DNA of 64,000 nucleotides from Azorinus chamasolen (GCA_963576725.1 OY755244.1:38361855-38425854), one strand, 5' to 3'; positions 33,877 through 44,932 are shown, counted from the first letter of the stretch. Numbers and translations are program-made. The notes: generated by a model not told the origin, from the sequence alone.

Positions 33877-34497
33877 CTGGGTCTGCAGTGGTTGCAAATG
33901 CATCACATATACAGTATTAATATGTTATTAAAATATGTGTCAGTTTTAAAAGTATTATACATGATGGATGAAAACTAGGACGTACATGTAACTGACCATC
34001 TTCTTTTCGCAAATATTCGTATTCAAATCAGTATGGTAATGGTTATGACACTGCATACTACATAGACAGTATTTTATGGAAAATGTCTGTCTCAGTATAT
34101 CCCTGTCATATATGTAGTTACACTAAAAACTCGATACTACGAACTTTTAGTAAGGAAGATTGTTTTGTGTTTGTATGCAGGTGGCTGCTTAATACAGGGT
34201 GAAATGCACGAAGAAAGCTCCTAGAGGAGATTCTGCATGACATTTACCCTGCATTAAGCTTCCATCTGTGTAATAGATCAACAATGGTACGTTTTTGAGA
34301 ATGTGTTACACTCACCCAGTTTATAAACACGAGAAACTAAGTCTTGGCATAGAAGAATATGTAAACTATAAACACGGGAAACTTGGCATAGAAGAATATG
34401 TAAACTATAATCACGGTAAAATTGGCATAGAAGAATATGTAAACTATAAACACGGGAAACTTGGCATGGAATAATATGTAAACTATGAACACGGGAA
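33676..34497. repeat. Tandem segmental duplication, copy 1 (822 bp)
   Basis: It begins ACATGGCAAGGGCACC inside a SINE and recurs almost unchanged from 34,498 at an offset of 822. It contains SINE sequence, a family K palindrome and a 39-bp minisatellite. Confidence 0.92.
34121..34305. mobile_element. Family K palindrome (second copy at 35,453-35,637)
   Basis: It has AAAAACTCGATACTACGAAC at the left and inner arms AGGTGGCTGCTTAATACAGG and CCCTGCATTAAGCTTCCATC. The uninterrupted CTGCTTAATACAGGG gives the empty site for the family C insertion at 6,349. Confidence 0.75.
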
Positions 34498-34500
34498 ACA
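34325..34500. repeat. 39-bp minisatellite (larger array at 35,657-35,985)
   Basis: The unit is TTGGCATAGAAGAATATGTA plus AACTATAAACACGGGAAAC. About four units are here and about eight in the second array. The breakpoint of the segmental duplication lies in it. Confidence 0.88.
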
Positions 34501-35829
34501 TGGCAAGGGCACCCCACCCAGTAACATTATCCTGACACCGGGCCGACCAGTCCTAGAACTAAACCTTTATTGTCAAGCGTAGACAGGGAGCTACTAGTAC
34601 CAACTGTTAGCGACTTTTGGTCTGTCGCGGCCGGGGGTCGAACCTACGACCTTCCGTACCGCAGGCGGACGCTCTACCACTGAGCCACGCGACTGGTCCT
34701 GGGTCTGCAGTGGTTGCAAATGCATCACATATACAGTATTAATATGTTATTAAAATATGTGTCAGTTTTAAAAGTATTATACATGATGGATGAAAACTAG
34801 GACGTACATGTAACTGACCATCTTCTTTTCGCAAATATTCGTATTCAAATCAGTATGGTAATGGTTATGACATGGCTTTACGTTATATGTATGCTGAAGA
34901 CAAGTCAGGGGAACCGAGAAACTTGTATCAGAAAGACATACATACTGGGGAAAACAGGTACAGACAGAGACATGCAGTGAGGCAGACAGAGGGATGTTTT
35001 AGAGTCTTCCCGAGCTTTATTATTTTTTGGCAATACAAATATATGGAAGTAAACAACAGTTTACGCACCAATGATTATTTCACCACATTTCTTTTGCATT
35101 TCTTATCGAATTTTAAGCCAAAAGATTTAACCATTTTGGCGCCAAATTTCTAATTGTCGTCTGCAAACAAATTTTGTTAAGTCATTTGGTAAATTAAGGA
35201 AATGAGATTAATACATGCAAATTTCAAATGAATAAAGCACAGATGTAAAAAAAGTTAGAGACAAAAAGTGAAGTCCCTGATCAGACGCCGCCTTAAAATG
35301 CGGCGTCTGATCTGGGACTGCACTTTTTGTTGTGGTGCATTTTTGCAACATTGGCGGTGAAATGGTTTAACAGGGGCAAACACTGCATACTACATAGACA
35401 GTATTTTATGGAAAATGTCTGTCTCAGTATATCCCTGTCATATATGTAGTTACACTAAAAACTCGATACTACGAACTTTTAGTAAGGAAGATTGTTTTGT
35501 GTTTGTATGCAGGTGGCTGCTTAATACAGGGTGAAATGCACGAAGAAAGCTCCTAGAGGAGATTCTGCATGACATTTACCCTGCATTAAGCTTCCATCTG
35601 TGTAATAGATCAACAATGGTACGTTTTTGAGAATGTGTTACACTCACCCAGTTTATAAACACGAGAAACTAAGTCTTGGCATAGAAGAATATGTAAACTA
35701 TAAACACGGGAAACTTGGCATAGAAGAATATGTAAACTATAATCACGGTAAAATTGGCATAGAAGAATATGTAAACTATAAACACGGGAAACTTGGCATG
35801 GAATAATATGTAAACTATGAACACGGGAA
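34498..35829. repeat. Tandem segmental duplication, copy 2, with a 510-bp insert
   Basis: The copy follows copy 1 to 34,872, is interrupted by 510 bp (34,873-35,382), then resumes at 35,383. The insert holds a family J MITE and ends ACA, which is also the base triplet before it. Near-identity of the copies suggests a recent event. Confidence 0.9.
35127..35370. mobile_element. TTAA-type MITE, family J
   Basis: It starts TTAACCATTTTGGCGCCAAA and ends GGCGGTGAAATGGTTTAA. The hairpin GTCCCTGATCAGACGCCGCC...GGCGTCTGATCTGGGAC has the conserved T/A self-mismatch. Confidence 0.87.
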
Positions 35830-36193
35830 ACTTGAAATAGAAGAATATGTAAACTTTAAACACGGGACACTTGGCATGGAATACATGTAATATGTAAACT
35901 ATGAACAGGGGAAACTTGGCATAGGAGAGTATGTAAACTATAAAAACGGGAAACTTGGAATAGAGGAATATTTAAACTATTTCGAATGCAAAACAGAACA
36001 TTATCTAATTAGATCTCTCACTTGGTGCATAGTTAAACAGTTATGAATTCCTTAGTTTTGCTTTAAAATATTGCATATAGTTTGAACAATAACAAGACGC
36101 CGACGTCCACGGCTTTCATGCTGATAGGAAATTTCAGACAGGGTGTGATTAACAGGTCAATAGTTGACCACCAATTACGCATGGTATACGTAC

Positions 36194-36425
36194 TGCATTT
36201 TACAGTCAGCATCGAGTCCGTGGACATAGGTGCATCATGCTGGTAGCATTTCCGGCCCAATGCTGCTGCAATCGCACACAGAGGCTCGTAGTCTTTGATA
36301 CTTCTACGTCGTATCATATCATACAAACAGCTGTCGTAATAAAATCCCACGTCAAACAGATTTGAACAGTTGCCAAGCACAACTGTATCGGTCAGATACG
36401 CACAATGTTCCCGTGCATCTTCAGC
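36194..36425 (-). CDS. Exon 13: C8 domain 2
   Basis: The exon has 232 bases; acceptor TTTGTGCAG| and donor GCA|GTACGT. It starts AEDAREHCAYLTDTVVLGNC, then FYYDSCLYDMIRR, then YEPLCAIAAALGRKCYQHDA. The eight-cysteine layout is that of C8. This domain sits in a single exon, while C8-1 and probably C8-3 are split. Confidence 0.93.
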
Positions 36426-36718
36426 CTGCACAAAAATAAAGATTTTTTTTTAAAGAAAACGAAACGTGTTGCAGACACAAACAAAACCAGTAGGTTTAAT
36501 TACTGCTTACATATGTATTACATATATAAAACCAAACATGTAATAGCGAGTACGAAAGAGAAATAAATACACACAGACAGACATATAAATCGGTTTCCCT
36601 CACACTGCAAGCAATAAAATCAATTCTTGTCATGGTGATTGCGACCTAGCTGACATTTACAAATAGTTTCACAATCCGTTAGACATTCGGTTATTTTCTC
36701 AAAACCTTAAATGAATCA

Positions 36719-36893
36719 GGGTCCATGCTTATAAAGCTTTTAGTTGAGTCTGAGATCGTTCTCAAGCTTTTGATTGGTCAGATTTGAGCCTTTGGCTCAA
36801 ATCTGACCAATCAAAAGCTTGAGAACTCAAATCTGACCAATCAAAAGCTTGAGAACAAAACTCAGACTCAACTAAAAGCTTTATAAGCATGGA
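36719..36893. mobile_element. Family I long palindrome
   Basis: It runs from GGGTCCATGCTTATAAAGCT to AGCTTTATAAGCATGGAC. The left arm TTTTAGTTGAGTCTGAGATC pairs with the right, centred on TTTGAGCCTTTGGCTCAAA. Confidence 0.9.
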
Positions 36894-36903
36894 CACTGAA
36901 GTA

Positions 36904-37158
36904 CAGTTGAACTCCGATATCTGGAACTCGGATAACTCGATCTTCCGGATAACTCGAGGAAAACTTCTGTCATTCCAAGATTTACAATACAGAATTGTTC
37001 TAAAATGTACGCATATCTAGAAACACGTGTTATTTTAGACCTGCATTAAAGTGTTAACGTAGGAAATTGTTCTGATAAGAATTCGGATGACTAGAACCCC
37101 TGTTATTTCGATGTAATTTGCATGGCCCCTTGAAGTTCGAGATATCGAAGTTTAACTG
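36904..37158. mobile_element. Family H MITE, complete
   Basis: The ends CAGTTGAACTCCGATATCTG and GTTCGAGATATCGAAGTTTA...ACTG are inverted repeats flanked by TA. Other copies are at 28,266-28,548 and (split) 26,152-26,786. Confidence 0.83.
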
Positions 37159-37799
37159 TATGTACAAATGCATTAGATCGGAGCTATGTCGGTGTTTGAA
37201 CATACACTGACATTTTCTTCATGATAAGCGATAACATTTTCCCTCATGACATACATACATAGAAAATAATGGCATCGTTCATGTCGTATATATATCAGTG
37301 TTATGTGTATAATATGATCATAGGTCTTTCTGACCATGGCAGAAACTAAAGAATCACATCTTTATGATCTCATTAGGACAAAGAGCAGACACTGGTCTGG
37401 TATGTGTCTACTTTATTTGCGAATGCATGAAAATATGTCCATATGAGGGGCCAGAAAGTAAAAATACAGAATTAGACAGCGTGTATAGTTGTTATAGCAA
37501 TCTTTAAAGAAGTATGTTACATGTACAACAGCTGCAGAGGCCGAACAGCGGAATGAAAAGACATTTCTAATCTTTACTTGATAATCTCAGGTTTTTAACT
37601 TTGCAAACAAAGTAGACCTATATTTACATTGCTTATAACTTACCAATATGGCTTCGAGGTTATAAAACCTTTTGCTTGAGTCCGAGATCATTCTCAAGCA
37701 TCTGATTGGTCAGATTCTGAGCTTGCTCAGAATCTGACTAATCAGATACTTGAGAATGATCTAAGACTCAGGCTCAGAAGTGTATAACCTTGGACCATC

Positions 37800-38261
37800 A
37801 TTGATTCTCTATTGCAATAGCAGTACAAATGTTGTCGTTAACGTTAATTTCGTTTTAACGACATTCGATATTATTTCTCTATTTTCTATTATACCAAAGT
37901 TAAACCAAATATCTTGGACAGTTTCTGAGACATGGACCTGAACACAAAACATAACCAATAATGAAAATTCTAAGTCGAACAATGGACACAACTATGGCAA
38001 AATTACGTTTAGGGTTACTTACCCTTGTGAAATTGACTCCCCTTGTGATAGTAAACATACATACCAAATATGAAGCAAATATCTTTGACGGTTTCTGAGA
38101 AACGACCTTAACAAAAAGGTTAACCAACGACGATACCGACGCCGACGCCGACGCCGACGAGAGGGTCATGACAATAGCTCCACTTTTTAAAAAGGTGGAG
38201 CTAGAAATAAGAGGTAAAGGGAAAATAAATGTTGTTAGAGTAAACACACTCAACAAAAGTG
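37800..38261. other. Intron 12 stretch without recognised gene
   Basis: It holds short GAC-rich runs (CGACGCCGACGCCGACGCCG at 38,140) and short open frames on the minus strand with no splice sites or recognisable domain. I see no supported feature. Confidence 0.4.
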
Positions 38262-38340
38262 AGTGAATGAGTGAGTGAGTGAGTGAGTGAGAGATAGAGA
38301 GAGGGAGAGAGAACTAGAGAGATAGGGAGAGGGAGACAAA
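38262..38340. repeat. GAGT/GAGA microsatellite
   Basis: The run goes from GTGAGTGAATGAGTGAGTGA to GAGAGGGAGAGA-type sequence. It is simple sequence. Confidence 0.9.
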
Positions 38341-38678
38341 TAAACTAATTGCAGTAAAAGGAAAACAAAACAAAACAAATAACAAAACATCTAGACAGCA
38401 ACAACAATAGAAGCAAACAAAAACATTGATAAGCAAACAAAATCACATGTTTATTTTTTATAAGTAAGTAAATATAGCAAATCAAACATCACAGAAAGCA
38501 GAAAAACACAAGAAAAGAGGATTGATAGACGGTGACAAAGAAGAAGGAAGGAAGGAATTTAATAATCTATAGGGTTGTGTAATCTGTCTATATTTCTGTA
38601 ATATCAGTATAGCGATACGATGTATGGAAACATATACTGCAAAACCACTCTAAGCCAATCTAGACCGAAATTAAAGTA

Positions 38679-39045
38679 CAGTGCTCCCTCCCTACAACGG
38701 CCCTCTCAATAATGATTCCCTCCTTACAACAACGCATGTCACTGTTCCCGAAGCAACAAGGCTCCAGAAACAACTGTTTCCATCGTATTTTCTTTATGCC
38801 TCCATCAAACCCTACATGTATGTTGTGACCACTCTTTAGAATCGTCACTTTGTGACGATTCTAAAGAGTGGTCACAACATAGGGTTTGATAGAGGCATAA
38901 CGGTTTTAGTTCTCGAAATACACCTTATCTGGGGATCTGCGAACAAGCTAATTATGTTTGATTTTCCCTCCATATAACAACTCCCTCTGAACAGCACATA
39001 TAATCTTCGTTTCCCAAAGGGTGTCGTTGTAGAGAGGGAGCACTG
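38679..39045. mobile_element. CAGT-end MITE with nested family A palindrome
   Basis: The outer ends are CAGTGCTCCCTCCCTACAAC and GTTGTAGAGAGGGAGCACTG. A family A palindrome (38,800-38,935, GTGACCACTCTTTAGAATCG and its complement) is inserted. All minus-strand open frames here are artefacts. Confidence 0.82.
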
Positions 39046-39146
39046 TAAAGAAGAATTGACTGTCCATTGCAAACACATTTCCAATATACAACGATACTTT
39101 CTGTGGGAACGAACGTGATGGTTGTAACGAGTGCGGACTGGATATA

Positions 39147-39352
39147 CAGTAGAACCCCTCTAATGCGACCACTTAATGAATAAACATTGGTGTCTTTATA
39201 AGCAGGTGGTTGCTTAATGCAGGACAAAAAGTAATGCAGAAAGATCCTCTATGAGCTTTCTGCATTACTTCTGTCCTGCATTAAGCTACCACCTGAATCT
39301 AGCACCCAGGATTATACCTATTTTAGGTGGTCGTATTAGCGGGGTTTTACTG
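39147..39352. mobile_element. Family G MITE, complete
   Basis: The ends CAGTAGAACCCCTCTAATGC and GTATTAGCGGGGTTTTACTG are inverted repeats flanked by TA. Inner arms AAGCAGGTGG...TTAATGCAGGAC fold back on GTCCTGCATTAAGCTACCAC. Ends of this kind are known from pogo/Tigger-type MITEs. Confidence 0.85.
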
Positions 39353-39812
39353 TATTTTAATGAAATCGCACAATTAATTAATATTCACATATTCACAAAA
39401 GACATAAATAATAATAGAGTGAATTGTTAATTACTGTAAACTACGAATCAAAGATAATTTGCCATCTGTGGTTTCTATAACCTGTGGTGCGTTTATACAT
39501 CTTCAAGCTTTATGTGAAAAGTAAGAACCACCAGGTTTACAAGGAATATGGGTAAGATCGTGTAATGTGCAGTCAACTCGTATTTAGGAAATTTCGATAC
39601 AATCATCCTCTCGGTTATCAAACATTGATATTTAGTTCTTAAAAAAGTAAGAAATCTTAATGCAGAAAGATGGTAATGTAGGAAACATTTGTGTTTGGTT
39701 TTTTGCAGGAATTGTGACATATATTGCTAACACCAGGCCTAAAGACCAACATTTTGAAAAGTTTTTGCATCGTTGCTCTAGAGCGTAATATTCAACCCGC
39801 ACGGGTTCTCAC

Positions 39813-39986
39813 CAGAATGAACTGGATATTTTCGTTTGGTTCCCAATCGATGAGGTCGTTTCTGCAAGTTCCAATAGGATCGGTGAAGGCTTTCACGAAG
39901 TCAACCAAGTTATTTTCCACAACGCCTTCCGCGACTTCAAACTCGTCCGACGACTTTTGGTTGAAAAAACCGCACAAACCGTACAG
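39813..39986 (-). CDS. Exon 12: VWD domain 2, GLCG signature
   Basis: The exon has 58 codons; acceptor TTATTTCAG| and donor CTG|GTGAGA. It starts LYGLCGFFNQKSSDEFEV, the second GLCG signature, then continues through FTDPIGTCRNDLIDWEP. The residue before GLCG is Tyr, so the CGLC motif of VWF D2 is again missing. The plus-strand open frame on the opposite strand is not real. Confidence 0.92.
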
Positions 39987-40157
39987 CTGAAATAATAATG
40001 AAACATTCACAGAAGTATCCTAGCAGGACTGGACGAGGCAGTGTACACAGAGAGCGGTCGCGGCGTCAGATTGCTTCCTGCACTATTTACAGCGGCAATG
40101 GACACACTTGCGTCTTACCAGAGCTCCAGATAAGACGCGTAAAGTAAAACATTTTAA

Positions 40158-40490
40158 AGAAAACTTCTTTATTTATCCACCAAACCTTATGGTTTGACCA
40201 CTCTTGAAAATGTTTTAACCCTTCGCTTGCTATTCACGTCAATATACTTATCTGTAAATAGTGAAGACCCAGAAGAGACAGCTCCTGCAGGAGCTGTCTC
40301 ATCAGGGTCTGCACTATTTACAAATTGATTGTGCAACCAGTGCACTCCACAGCAGTGATTTCACAGCGAAATACATGTACACAGTGAAGATATATATAAT
40401 TATGCAACAAGGCATGGTAAAGAAGGAAAAATGTATTTTAAAATTCAGCAAGCGAAGGGTTAATCTACATATCTTATCTGGAGCTCTGAT
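40158..40490. mobile_element. Family A MITE split by a family B element
   Basis: Family A sequence (AACTTCTTTATTTATCCACC...CTTGAAAATGTT) is interrupted at TTAA by the family B element 40,215-40,463, then resumes TCTACATATCTTATCTGG. Intact family A copies read across this point, for example at 27,779-27,803, giving an empty site. Confidence 0.82.
40215..40463. mobile_element. TTAA-type MITE, family B, nested in family A
   Basis: It starts TTAACCCTTCGCTTGCTATT and ends GCAAGCGAAGGGTTAA. The target duplication is TTAA, shown by the uninterrupted family A copies. Confidence 0.92.
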
Positions 40491-40854
40491 GCATAGGTAG
40501 TTGTGTCATTGCTGCGACATGAGTATATTCAGCGGGGACATTTTATGAATACTTCGGGGTAATTAGGTATGCCAACTGGGCAGCCACTTAAGCTCACACG
40601 GGCTAAGACGTACATCGTGTGTAAACATGGATACATATAGGAATAACATACTGCTTGTAAAGAGAAACTCCATTCAGATAAACATTAGCTGTTAAATGTA
40701 TCAGCATTTGTTACGTAAAACACGATGTCAAAAACCCGTATCAATTCCTTGAAAAATTATGACAATGTAAATATCAGTCAAAATCAGCCCAGACATGAAA
40801 AATAACAGTCTGCGCATATTTTAAAACAGACTCCGGAGTTTATGAGATGCTCAC

Positions 40855-41163
40855 CTTGCCTTCATAATGGGCATCGACATGCGTATATAGTAGGTTCCGT
40901 CCATTATAGAGAATGTGGATGCCAAACACAACACAGTGAACGAAGTCAGTGGTCACCTGTCTGATGGAAACAGTGTCACTGGTCCAGGGAAGACCCACTA
41001 CCTTCCCGTTAATGGACACCCTTTCTTCTTCAATGCTATATATCCAGTCATTCACGGAAAGTTCAATGCCACTTGTGATTCTGGCATCGGGTCTGTCTGG
41101 GTCTTCCTTAGTCTTTGCCTTTAGATGGAACCCGCGAACCATATCGCTAAATCCCTCACGTGC
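40855..41163 (-). CDS. Exon 11: VWD domain 2, central part
   Basis: This is the longest exon, 103 codons, phase 0 at both ends; acceptor CTAACAG| and donor AAG|GTGAGC. It carries the beta-strand series of the VWD domain, including IELSVNDWIYSIEEERVSIN and GKVVGLPWTSDTVSIRQV. The corresponding part of domains 1 and 3 is split over more exons. The two plus-strand open frames here are shadows. Confidence 0.9.
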
Positions 41164-41210
41164 CTGTTAGGGATAATACTTGCATATAACGTGTTTTATC
41201 TTAAACAAAT

Positions 41211-41425
41211 TTAACCCTTTCGCTGCCAATGCCGGATCTGGGATTATATATGCAAACAGTTTGGATCCAGATGAGACGCCGAGTAACTCGGCGTCTCATC
41301 AGGATCCAAACTTTTTGTTACTGTTACTATGATTTTGAAACAAAAATGAAGAAAATCAAAAGAATGAAAATTTGTAGCAGACGACAAAGTTAGCAGACGA
41401 CAGAGTTTGGCAGCGAAAGGGATAA
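41211..41425. mobile_element. TTAA-type MITE, family C
   Basis: It starts TTAACCCTTTCGCTGCCAA and ends GGCAGCGAAAGGGATAA. The hairpin GGATCCAGATGAGACGCCGA...CGGCGTCTCATCAGGATCC has the conserved A/T self-mismatch. Exon 11 starts 48 bp away. Confidence 0.9.
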
Positions 41426-41698
41426 TGCAATCTGTAAGGCAATATGCGGGTATACTACAACTACTTTAATTCTACTTTTTTCAGTCAGAATGCATTTTAT
41501 ATTTCTGCAAAAGTATGAAAATGAATCATGAAGTATTATGATACATGTTATGTGCAACCATTGAAATATGAAACAGCAACAATAACTTAAACACAGACAA
41601 TACTGTACGGCCATCTCTGTTCACTAAAACCAGATTTGCGTTGCATTTGCCTGCAATAACACTCTAGAATTTAAAAACTATGGTTTTATCAAACAAAC

Positions 41699-41846
41699 CT
41701 TTAACATCGTGAACCAGCACTCTGATGCTGGGGGATAGAATGAAAACTCCTCCCCATCACACGTAGTCATGTGTTGGAAGCCAATCACAGAGCATGTGGC
41801 ACCACATCGCTTCATTTCGCAAACCCACTGACCATATTGGCATTCA
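41699..41846 (-). CDS. Exon 10: end of D1 module and start of VWD domain 2
   Basis: The exon has 148 bases; acceptor CTTTTAG| and donor AAAG|GTTTGT (a weaker donor). It encodes ECQYGQWVCEMKRC, the 'C.C..g.W.C' link, and then ATCSVIGFQHMTTCDGEEF, the opening of VWD2 with Cys in place of the usual Phe (TCDG rather than TFDG). An upstream acceptor was rejected because it would create a stop with the preceding phase. Confidence 0.86.
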
Positions 41847-41976
41847 CTAAAAGTATAGAAATCACACATCTATCCCGTCACAAGGAGTTCTACTATGCAG
41901 ATAAAGGTAGCACATATAAACATCAGTGTATCCTGACAGTAGGTCCCGTGTCAATGCTTGTGGCGTAATGCTTTTA

Positions 41977-42344
41977 CAGTAAATCCCCTTTAACCCGTTA
42001 CATCATAAGGTATTTAAGATACATCTTTGAATAAATCTACCGAAAAAGAGCATTAACTATAGAAAAGGAACATTTTAGAATTTTGTAGCTTGAAACCATT
42101 GTGATAAATAGAGCATTTGCTCATATGGGAGCAAATGCTCTATTTATCACAATTGTTTCTCAAAGTGACTTCTCGTCAATAGGAGGGAAAGGGTTGATGC
42201 GACCACCAAAAAGGGGCATAATTCTGGGTGCGAGGGACAGGTGGTAGTTTAATGCAGGACGAAAGTTACGCAGAAAGCTCTTCTAGTAGCCATAAAGACA
42301 ACCATGTTTATTCATTAAGTGGTCGCATTAGAGTGGTTTTACTG
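41977..42344. mobile_element. Family G MITE with a family D element nested inside
   Basis: Outer ends are CAGTAAATCCCCTT and GCATTAGAGTGGTTTTACTG, with TA beyond. The family D element occupies about 41,990-42,196, starting TTAACCCG and ending GGGTTGA. Removing it rebuilds CCCCTTTAATGCGACCACC, close to the intact family G sequence at 39,147. Confidence 0.8.
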
Positions 42345-42413
42345 TATTGTTTGGGCACAGTACCAGATGGGTGTTGTGATAATTAACCACAGCAACAGAT
42401 TAAGGTGTGTACT

Positions 42414-42485
42414 AAAATACTTAAATCGTCTTTTCTCTATCAAACTCTATGTTGTGACCACTCTTTAGTATCGTCTCGAAGATAA
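42414..42485. mobile_element. Family A MITE, left half
   Basis: It has 'atcaaactctatgttgtgac' and CACTCTTTAGTATCGTCTCG, as in other family A elements. The right arm is missing. Confidence 0.6.
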
Positions 42486-42678
42486 ATAGTTTGAGACTAG
42501 GCCATATGACTACCCGATATGGACTGAACTACTGATATTGTACTACTAAACTGTAAATGAGTACTGCTAAGGGATTCCCAACCAAAAGCCATTGCAGTGG
42601 GTAAATATTTAGATGAGCCGACACTTCACCATCCATCTGCAGCGACGGATTTCCTTTAAAGGCAACATCGGATGTTGT

Positions 42679-42790
42679 TTAATTATTTCCTTTATAAACG
42701 CGTTTTTCTGTGCCTTTGCAAAGAAAGTAGACCCAGATCAGACGACTCCTATAGGAGTCGTCTGATCAGGGTCTGCTCTGTTTAAGATAT
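42679..42790. mobile_element. Family E MITE fragment with clean hairpin
   Basis: The hairpin 42,730-42,773 is 44 bases long. Its two 22-base arms differ at one place only: A at 42,735 opposes A at 42,768. This is a clear example of the conserved self-mismatch. Confidence 0.85.
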
Positions 42791-42832
42791 AAAAATCTCC
42801 TGTGTCATATATCCTTATTAAAATTAATTTAG

Positions 42833-43084
42833 TTAACCTTCGCTTGCTATTCATGTCAATATACCTACCTGTAAATAGTGAAGACCCAGATGAGACAGCT
42901 GCTGCAGGAGCTGTTTCATCAGGGTCTGCACTATTTACAAGTTGATTGTGCAACCAGTGCAACTCCACAGCAGTGGTTGCACAGCGAAATACTTGTACAC
43001 AGTGAATATATAGGTAATTATACAACAGGGCATGAGTAAAGAAGGAGAAATGTTTTTTAAAAAATTCAGCAAGAGAAGGGTTAG
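42833..43084. mobile_element. TTAA-type MITE, family B
   Basis: It starts TTAACCTTCGCTTGCTATTC and ends AGCAAGAGAAGGGTTAG. The conserved A/T self-mismatch is present in GACCCAGATGAGACAGC...GCTGTTTCATCAGGGTC. Confidence 0.88.
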
Positions 43085-43489
43085 TTACTATATACATAGC
43101 ATTGGTCGACTCATTTAATTGTATCGCCTTTATAAATTCCACTATGAAAATAAGACGGAAAACTCGCTTTTGATTATTTAGGCCACGAGTTGGTTTCCCG
43201 CCAGATTTTCCCGTCCTTGACAATTGGGTCGAGTCATAAACAAATAGTCAAACATTGTTATTTAGATAATCATAAACTCTGACATTCACTACTCAAATTA
43301 AAATTGGCAACTTAATTATATCAAGTTTATTATAATTGTCTATGACGCGTAGCTAGCGATACGAATTTACGCACGTGCATAACACTAATTTGAAAAGTGA
43401 AAGCATTACTATGGCAAAATGGAACAAAAATGGAAGGCGGAGGAGGTAGACTTTGATAAACGCTGTCTTGTTATGTACATGTAAGCGCT

Positions 43490-43632
43490 AACACATTTCA
43501 TCTTATTGACGCCTTTTAACGCCTGTAAAATTCATCATTTGAAACCATTGTGATAAATAGAGCATTTGCTCCTATTGGAGCAAATGCTCTATTTATCACA
43601 ATGGTTTCAGAACTACAAAATTTTAACTTTTC
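43490..43632. mobile_element. Family D MITE, partial
   Basis: The perfect hairpin GATAAATAGAGCATTTGCTCC...GGAGCAAATGCTCTATTTATC is at 43,551-43,603. The flanks are shortened, and exon 9 begins only about 110 bp away. Confidence 0.8.
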
Positions 43633-43742
43633 CACGCGGGGAGCATGTCCCAGGAACCCTATAGTCACATTGCATTTGCAATGCGTACATTACATTTCGA
43701 TTTAGCTACGTTGCTGACTACGGTGTACGACAGGATACATAC

Positions 43743-43876
43743 CACAGGTTACACTGCTTTCGTGTTCTTTCTTTGTGAGCGTAGTACTTGTTGTTCATCT
43801 CGCATTTGCACTGGTCCATATTCACGCACGTGCCAAACTGCATGTATTGGTGTTCCGGACAAGTGCACATGGATAC
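43743..43876 (-). CDS. Exon 9: TIL domain 1, second half
   Basis: The exon has 134 bases; acceptor TTTTGTAG| and donor CTGTG|GTATGT. It encodes MCTCPEHQYMQFGTCVNMDQ, then CKCEMNNKYYAHKERTRKQC. This is the TIL second half: C.Cp..y...gtCV....C.C. It ends in phase 2 two residues after a Cys, exactly as exons 14 and 16 do in the later TIL modules. Confidence 0.9.
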
Positions 43877-44494
43877 CTACAAAACACATACAATCATACT
43901 AAATCTAAATTCTAAAATTAGGATATCATTTGAAAGCAAAGGTAGCAATTTAAATGGAGAAAATTGTTCACTTTGTTTGATCGAGTCTATTCACGAGCAA
44001 CCATTTAAAGTGCATAATTTATCAAGGCCTGTGGTACCTACTTAAGCGGTATTCCATTTTCATACATAAAAGCATTGAAATATACCAACACTGAGAAAGA
44101 AGTACGGAACGACATTTTACGGCCGACGCGTTGCAGTACGTTAATTCTGAACATAGGATATTCTTCGATAGCCAAGTGCAGACGAAACCAATAATCCGAA
44201 CATTGCAATGCTGCTTTTGCTTTCGAACGACCGGCTACTTTAAGAATGTATGTAATGTACTTCACGATAGAGGTTGCTAAGTTTGCAGTTTTAAACTAAG
44301 CCTCAAGATAATAAAATAGTTTTACATTAACATCTCGAGATATTACACTCAAATATTGACGTAACGTCTAATGATATTATTTGGAATTGTCTCTAACAGC
44401 TAAGTCTGACGTAAGTCATCGATATTATTTATAGATTTTGTTTATTTGGCGATTTGTTCGGACCCTGTGCCCGAGTTCGTCTGAGTTGTGCTAA

Positions 44495-44800
44495 ATAGGG
44501 TTAGATTCCGGGGACAAACCTGTCCTTTTCCCTGATGCAACATTGGGCAAATCTTTCATTTCTGCGGCGGTAAATTCTAGCCCTACCATCTGCAAAGTGA
44601 CCATGAAGCGTGACTCGTCTGTGAGAAAATGACATTGTTCCAATGGTTTCGCTTCCAAAGGCGATGACGCCGTGACCATGCCATTCATGCAATGTCCTAT
44701 GACGTGCCGTAAGTGTTCTTACTTGAAATCGAGGATTAAGCAAAGCGCGCGCGGTACACCTGAGCGAGATTATCAAGGTTTGGAGTGTATTGAAATACCG
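44495..44800 (-). pseudogene. Tc1-like transposase fragment, frameshifted
   Basis: Minus-strand frames contain LTARHRTLHEWHGHG, then HFLTDESRF in another frame, then FADGRARIYRRRNERFAQCC and REKDRF. These match the Tc1/mariner transposase stretch around the second catalytic Asp ('FtDESRF', 'DGR..VyRR..ER') by family knowledge. At least one frameshift separates the parts. The region before the third catalytic residue and both ends are lost. It is an old insertion in intron 9's upstream neighbourhood and is not part of the gene. Confidence 0.8.
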
Positions 44801-44932
44801 TCGATTAGAATAAACCAAAGACTGACACAACATCTAAGTATACTTAGCAAACATGAAAACTTTACATAAAAATACACTATTTTGAATAGCCTATTGTTTT
44901 CATTGATAAACTTTCACTACCCTGATCGGTTA

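Noticed and set aside
40915..41170. Plus-strand frames opposite exon 11
   Set aside because: They are antisense shadows of a well-supported VWD exon.
42738..43223. 161-codon minus-strand frame
   Set aside because: It runs across a family E hairpin and a family B MITE; its peptide (FFTHALLYNY, SADPDETAPA) recurs wherever family B occurs.
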